Of a stretch of DNA of 64,000 nucleotides, positions 59,522-64,000 are shown one piece after another (position 1 is the first letter of the stretch; each line of letters starts with the position of its first letter). The DNA lies in contig WSYJ01000160.1 of the NCBI GenBank assembly GCA_020186115.1, forward strand, positions 62,001 through 126,000, given 5' to 3'. Source of the DNA: Histomonas meleagridis. Taxonomy: Eukaryota; Parabasalia; Tritrichomonadida; Dientamoebidae. A model generated the notes under the pieces. It was not told the origin of the DNA. It was given only the letters and a program-made list of their open reading frames with translations, and searched no databases. A program made the position numbers and the translations under genes.

Positions 59522-60751
59522 ATGATAAACCATGAACTACAAAGTGAATGGAAAACACTCACATCTATTAAACAAATAATTTTCAATTTAAACAATGAAA
59601 ATATCACACAGTCATTTAATTCATTAATCGATATAATTGATTATGATTATATTTATTCTTTCAACCTTATTGTATGCCAAATGGCGTATGAATTTCTTAT
59701 AATAAATATAAAATATTTTGATGCTTATTTGAGTTTAATAATAAAAATCGAGAAATGGGAAGAGAAATATGGCGGACCCAACATTTTTACAATATGCAAA
59801 CAATTTCTCCTCAATAAAAACACTAAAGAATCATATTATTTTCTTGAGAAAATGATTGAACGAAATTTTTGTGGATTAGAAACGAAGCAGATTCAAACAA
59901 ATCCATATTTTGTTCATTACATGTCTGAAATAGAGATGCAAAGATTAAGTAATAATGTTTATATGAAACAAATTATTGAAAATTATGAAAAACTATCAAA
60001 GAACAATTGGGAGCTTCATAAACAATTAATTGAAGAAGGAAATAATCCAAACGAAATATCGAAAATAATTCGAAATGATGAAATAGAAAAACTTCAAGAA
60101 ATATCATTACAAAATAATTTTGATTTCAATCAAACAATTGAACCATCACTTTATGAAAGATGCTCATTTATTCAATATAATGTTACATTAATTGATTATG
60201 CAGCATTTTTTTCTTCAGTTAAATGTTTTAAATATTTACTTATGAATAATGCAAAAGTAAATAACACAGGTAAATATGCAATTGCAGGTGGAAATGAAGA
60301 AATCATTCATTTATGTGAACAAAATCATTCAACTTTTAAAAGTGCATATGAAACAGCAATTATGTTTCATCGGAATGATATATTTAAATATATTTATGAA
60401 AATAAACTGGATAAAAGTACTAATTTAGAAGAATTAGGAAAGAAATGTGTTTTACATCATAACTATGAAGTTTTATCATTTTTATTAAAAGAAGGAATTG
60501 AAATCAATGATAAAATTATTAATGAAACAGCAAGAATTGGTAATATATTTCTTATCCAAGATTTTATTCAAGAAAACTCGATCCCAAATGTTTTATTATT
60601 GTTCGTGGCAGAATCAGGAAATATTGAGCTATTTAAATATATAAAGGAAAATAAAGAAATTGATATCAATACTAAAAATATTTTTATTTTTTTAAATGAA
60701 GTTTATCTTAATGATTTCGTATTTCAAAATAATATTTGGAAATTATTTTAA
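59522..60751 (+). CDS. DUF3447/ankyrin protein, locus C (5' intact part)
   Basis: 409 aa, ATG at 59522, with an initiator-like TTTCACACA upstream. N-terminal helical part (SIKQIIFNLNNENITQSFNS), then the DUF3447 core (NPNEISKIIRNDEIEKLQE, SFIQYNVTLIDYAAFFSSVK, KYAIAGGNEEIIHLCEQN) and ankyrin-like helices to SGNIELFKYIKENKEIDINT. It ends at a TAA inside the first AT-rich element (60749-60751); after that element the frame continues LFETALMIAS. Six further ankyrin units follow without internal stops to a unique C-terminus at 61720 or 61832, so the full gene probably spans 59522-61832 if the elements are removed from the RNA. This is the best-preserved locus of the family in the window. Confidence 0.8.
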   Translation: MINHELQSEWKTLTSIKQIIFNLNNENITQSFNSLIDIIDYDYIYSFNLIVCQMAYEFLIINIKYFDAYLSLIIKIEKWEEKYGGPNIFTICKQFLLNKNTKESYYFLEKMIERNFCGLETKQIQTNPYFVHYMSEIEMQRLSNNVYMKQIIENYEKLSKNNWELHKQLIEEGNNPNEISKIIRNDEIEKLQEISLQNNFDFNQTIEPSLYERCSFIQYNVTLIDYAAFFSSVKCFKYLLMNNAKVNNTGKYAIAGGNEEIIHLCEQNHSTFKSAYETAIMFHRNDIFKYIYENKLDKSTNLEELGKKCVLHHNYEVLSFLLKEGIEINDKIINETARIGNIFLIQDFIQENSIPNVLLLFVAESGNIELFKYIKENKEIDINTKNIFIFLNEVYLNDFVFQNNIWKLF

Positions 60752-61832
60752 TTATTTGAAACAGCTCTTATGATAGCATCTTTATATGGTCATATAGATT
60801 TAGTTGAATATCTTCTTAAACAAGAAAGAATTGATATTAATTCTAAAAATATTTGTTTGTTTAATAAAATAATATTTAATAATAATGTTTGAAAATTATT
60901 TTAAATCAATGATACAGCACTTATATTGGCATCTACAAATGGTTACAGTCAAATAGTTAATTTGCTTATTGAACATAAAGGAATTAATATTAATGCTAAA
61001 AATATTTATTTGTTTCAAATAAAATTTATTTTAATAAATTGATATTTTAAAATAATGCTTGAAAATTATATAAATTATTTAATACTGCACTTATATTAGC
61101 ATCTACAAATGGTTACACAAAAATAGTTAAATTGCTTCTTGAACAAGAAGGAATAAATGTGAATATTAAAAATATTTGTTTATTTCAAAAAAAAATTATT
61201 TTAATAAAACGATATTTCATAATAGTATTTGGAAATAGTTTTTATTATACGATACAGCACTTATCTTAGCATCTATGTATGGTTACACAGAAATAGTTAA
61301 ATTGCTTCTTGAACATAAAGGAATTGATATTAATGCACATAATATTCAATTGTTTTGTTTAAAATTTGTTTTTATAATTTTTACCTGTTTCAAAATAATA
61401 TTTGGAATTCATTTATTTTGTTTGATACAGCACTCATGAAAGCATGTTTTAATGGTAATATCGAAATAGTAAAGTTGCTCCTTAGTCAAAAACATATTGA
61501 CATTAATGTTAAAGATTTTTATTCATTTTGTTTAAATTTTATTTTATTAATTTTATGTTTCATATTTATGTTTGGAATTTTTAGAAACAATTTGAAACAG
61601 CAGCTATTTTAGCAAAGAAAAATAATAAAACAGAAATTATTCAATTACTTAATCAAGAAAGAAGTTATTTTAATGTTGAAGAATTTGTTTCATTGTATAA
61701 TTTAAAAAAGAAATGGAAATAAATGAAGCTTTGGAAGAATTGGATAGCATTATCATTGTGGATCACTATGAAGCAAGTCTACCAGAATTCATCAAAAGAC
61801 GAGTCATAGGCAGTGACTTAGACATTAAATAA
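60689..61832 (+). repeat. Interrupted ankyrin array C with unique C-terminal end
   Basis: Elements lie at 60689-60757 (69 bp), 60860-60910 (51), 61013-61080 (68), 61183-61250 (68), 61353-61423 (71) and 61526-61593 (68). Ankyrin units begin (Thr codon) at 60761, 60914, 61084, 61254, 61427 and 61597, spaced 153, 170, 170, 173 and 170 bp. All six units are free of stops. The last unit runs TAAILAKKNNKTEIIQLLNQ to FVSLYNLKK and stops at 61720-61722. One base more in the A6 run (61704-61709) would extend it to EALEELDSIIIVDHYEASLP and a stop at 61830-61832. Confidence 0.8.
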
Positions 61833-62549
61833 TTAAAAAAATAAATTTCAGATTTCATTATACAAATGTAAAAACAAAATAATATTAGCATTTTCCCGTT
61901 AACAACATATATTATTATTTGTTTAATATGATTCAATATTAAAATGTGAGTAGGCATGGAAAAATAAATTTTATTTCATATTCTCTTACCATCAAAATGT
62001 ATTTACATGATTGGTTTAAAATAATTGGATCTTGCCTCTACTGGTATTTAGTTTAAGTTACAATATTGGCTTTAACAACGATGTTTCGTTTAGGGTAGTG
62101 CAAGCAGAAGGTTTCAAAATTGTTAGAAAATCAAAAGTTTTCTTAGCATTTGCACAAACTTTTCCTATCCAAAAGATTTGAAACAATTTTCCATTCTAAA
62201 GAAATGTTATTTTTGTTGGAGTTGGTTACATAAAGCCATAACAACTCAACTACAATATATTTTTGTGATTTTTCATTAAGATCAGAATGTACATAATTAA
62301 ATCAAACCATATATCTATTCATATGCAAGGTAGTGATTTATCAAAAGTTTTTCCTTGATCTTTTGTTTAAAGAAAAACGTTCCAAATTTTCCCAAAGTTT
62401 TTCGCTTTTTTTCTGTCATTTTTCGCCCACAGAAATGCACTTTTTGAAAGATTTTCAGTGTATTGAATTCAAGTTTTCCAAAATTTAATTTGATCAAATG
62501 AAAATTTTATTTCAAAAACTTATGAAGAACTCAGATTCAGTTTTTAAAA
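61833..62549. other. intergenic, nothing recognised
   Basis: AT-rich. A 60-codon minus frame at 62315-62497 is Lys-rich low complexity and is not supported as a gene. Confidence 0.5.
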
Positions 62550-63572
62550 ATGGATGAAAAAGATTTGATAGAGATTGCCAACAAAGTGATACTTTTACTA
62601 AACCCAGAAAAGGAAACATGTATAAAATTTACGCAAAAAGAAATTCAAAATTTAATTGATACAACATCTAAAATACTTCAAAAAGAACCAACTGTTTTGC
62701 ACTTAGAAGGCAAATTTGTTATAGTTGGTGACATTCATGGTAATATAAAATCTTTAATTTATATCTTAAAAAAATATGGATTTCCACCTCAGACTTCTTA
62801 TCTATTTTTGGGAGATTATATAGACCGTGGAAGTTGTTCATGCGAAGTGCTTATTCTTCTTTATTCCCTCAAAGCTCTTTTTCCAAACAATCTTTTCATG
62901 CTTCGTGGAAACCACGAATTTCTCTCAATGTGCGCTGAATACGGATTTGCATCAGAGTGCGCTGTTAAGCTTAACGAGCAATTATTCAATTCATTTATTC
63001 AAAGCTTTCAATATATTCCATTATGTGCAATAATAGGAAAAACATTTTGTGTTCACGGAGGAATTTCAAACAAAATTAACTCTCTTGAGGACATTAGTAA
63101 GATATCTAAAGTTCAAATTGAAAAAATCGATGGCGTTGAAACAGATTTATTGTGGAGCGATCCATCTCAAGATGTAGATGGGTTTGAACCCAATGCCAGA
63201 GGAGTTGGATGTGTGTTTGGATCAGATGCATTGGATCATTTCTTGGATTGTTGTGGATTTATTAGGGTAATTAGAGCTCATGAATTCTGCGAAACTGGTT
63301 GCAAAGCAATGTTTGGAAATGATCAAAAAGTAATTACTGTCTTTAGCTCCTATGATTATTGTGGAAAGTACAACAACGCAGGAATTGTTAGGATAGATGA
63401 GAACGAAAATATTGAAATGGATAGCTTTTCCCCTCTTGACGTGAAGGAATCGTCAAGAGTAAGAACTTGTTTGATTGGATATGGATCTATATTTCCAAAG
63501 GTAAACCCAATAGACAAGAATGAAATTTTGAACGTAAAAAAAGATTTCAAGCCGGATTTGATTGAAATTTAA
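62550..63572 (+). CDS. PP1-like serine/threonine protein phosphatase (PPP family)
   Basis: 340 aa, ATG at 62550. All PPP metal-binding and catalytic motifs are present: GDIHGN (60-65), GDYIDRG (88-94), RGNHE (119-123), HGG (near 170), LLWSDPSQDVDGFEPNARGV, RAHEFCETG and FSSYDYCGKYNNAGI. The order and spacing are those of PP1 (GDYVDRG, LLWSDP, FSAPNYCGEFDNAGA). Differences include YDYCGKYN for NYCGEFD and a diverged N-terminus, so it is PP1-like rather than orthodox PP1. A short variable tail follows the domain. It would dephosphorylate Ser/Thr sites in the cytoplasm or nucleus. Confidence 0.93.
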   Translation: MDEKDLIEIANKVILLLNPEKETCIKFTQKEIQNLIDTTSKILQKEPTVLHLEGKFVIVGDIHGNIKSLIYILKKYGFPPQTSYLFLGDYIDRGSCSCEVLILLYSLKALFPNNLFMLRGNHEFLSMCAEYGFASECAVKLNEQLFNSFIQSFQYIPLCAIIGKTFCVHGGISNKINSLEDISKISKVQIEKIDGVETDLLWSDPSQDVDGFEPNARGVGCVFGSDALDHFLDCCGFIRVIRAHEFCETGCKAMFGNDQKVITVFSSYDYCGKYNNAGIVRIDENENIEMDSFSPLDVKESSRVRTCLIGYGSIFPKVNPIDKNEILNVKKDFKPDLIEI

Positions 63573-63859
63573 TATATGTTTAATAAACTTATATAAATCC
63601 TTCTTTTTTTAGACAATTGATTTTTTGTTTTGTTCATTTTTTTAACGTTTTTTTCAAATGCAAACGTTCGCCTTCACAAAAGTACAATCGGCAAAAAAAT
63701 TGAAAGCTTTCTTTACAAAGCTTGTACGTTAATTCGAATGGACATTTATTGAAAAAGTTGATGAGCGGTCAATAATAAATAGTTTACAAAATCAAACTGC
63801 TCATCTACTTTTTGTGATATAAATTGGTCGAATTTAACCTCATTTTTGCTGAATTCATA
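63573..63859. other. intergenic
   Basis: AT-rich spacer; TTCATA directly before the ATG at 63860 fits a TCAYW initiator with a very short leader. Confidence 0.45.
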
Positions 63860-64000
63860 ATGCAAAAAGATGAAGCAGAGAAAGAAGAGGAACCAAGAAT
63901 ATCTGGTCCACTCAAGACCAGAGGAGCTTTAGGTATTTGGCGTGTACGCTATTATTGGTTAAAAGGCAAAAAGCTTTATGTTTCAAAAACAAATTCTTTT
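63860..64000 (+). CDS. PH-domain protein, N-terminal part (runs off the window)
   Basis: 47 codons from the ATG at 63860 to the window end. After an acidic start (MQKDEAEKEEEPR), the sequence SGPLKTRGALGIWRVRYYWL followed by KGKKLYVS is the first strands of a pleckstrin-homology domain (G-x-L-x-K-x-G...W-x-x-R-x-x-x-L). A PH domain at the very N-terminus occurs in AKT-like AGC kinases and in many adaptor proteins; the rest of the gene is needed to decide. Confidence 0.7.
   Translation, partial: MQKDEAEKEEEPRISGPLKTRGALGIWRVRYYWLKGKKLYVSKTNSF

Noticed and set aside
62315-62497. 60-codon minus frame before the phosphatase gene
   Set aside because: Lys/Phe-rich low complexity, no recognisable content.

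Overview
The window looks like nuclear DNA of a parabasalid, most likely Tritrichomonas foetus or a close relative. The supporting signs are: very AT-rich DNA; dense genes without visible introns; BspA-like leucine-rich-repeat surface proteins; several DUF3447/ankyrin genes; a broken Hsp70 gene whose start resembles a hydrogenosomal presequence; and TCA-type initiator motifs a few bases upstream of many start codons. The species is an inference; the eukaryotic nature is certain (TOR, Rab, Mediator, UBR, WD40 proteins).

Layout. 1-9 kb: 3' end of a MOB1-like gene, a BspA-like surface protein, ankyrin debris, a small secreted protein with a duplicated domain, a MED27-like protein, a Rab GTPase, more ankyrin debris, an Hsp70 pseudogene and tRNA-Gln(TTG). 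9-28 kb: a protein of five ubiquitin-like modules, an ASCC1-like KH/2H protein, a VPS9-like protein, a possible small membrane protein, a UBR-box E3 ligase, a giant HECTD4/HERC-like protein and a fucosyltransferase-like enzyme. 28-36 kb: an MRH-domain sorting receptor, a C2 protein, a second small secreted protein with a frame break, and DUF3447/ankyrin locus A. 36-48 kb: TOR kinase, a coiled-coil protein, a DUF3447 fragment, a divergent pair of WD40 genes (WDR26-like and WDR83/MORG1-like) and a second Rab. 48-62 kb: DUF3447/ankyrin locus B (decayed), a second BspA-like protein, a GT61-like glycosyltransferase, an NT-C2/DIL protein, a LisH/acidic protein and DUF3447/ankyrin locus C. 62-64 kb: a PP1-like phosphatase and the start of a PH-domain protein.

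Functional threads. Membrane traffic and surface proteins recur (two Rabs, VPS9, MRH receptor, NT-C2/DIL, two glycosyltransferases, two BspA-like proteins with matching DPF-containing tails). Ubiquitin biology recurs at 9-27 kb. Growth signalling is represented by MOB, TOR and PP1.

Most unusual signal. In ankyrin loci A, B and C each single-repeat coding unit (102 bp, 34 codons) is separated from the next by a conserved AT-rich element, most often exactly 68 bp. It always sits at the same codon position, giving a 170-bp tandem period. Removing the elements rejoins intact 34-residue ankyrin repeats in frame, yet the elements lack the trichomonad splice consensus. This may be an undescribed intron-like element, or a bank of single-repeat cassettes.
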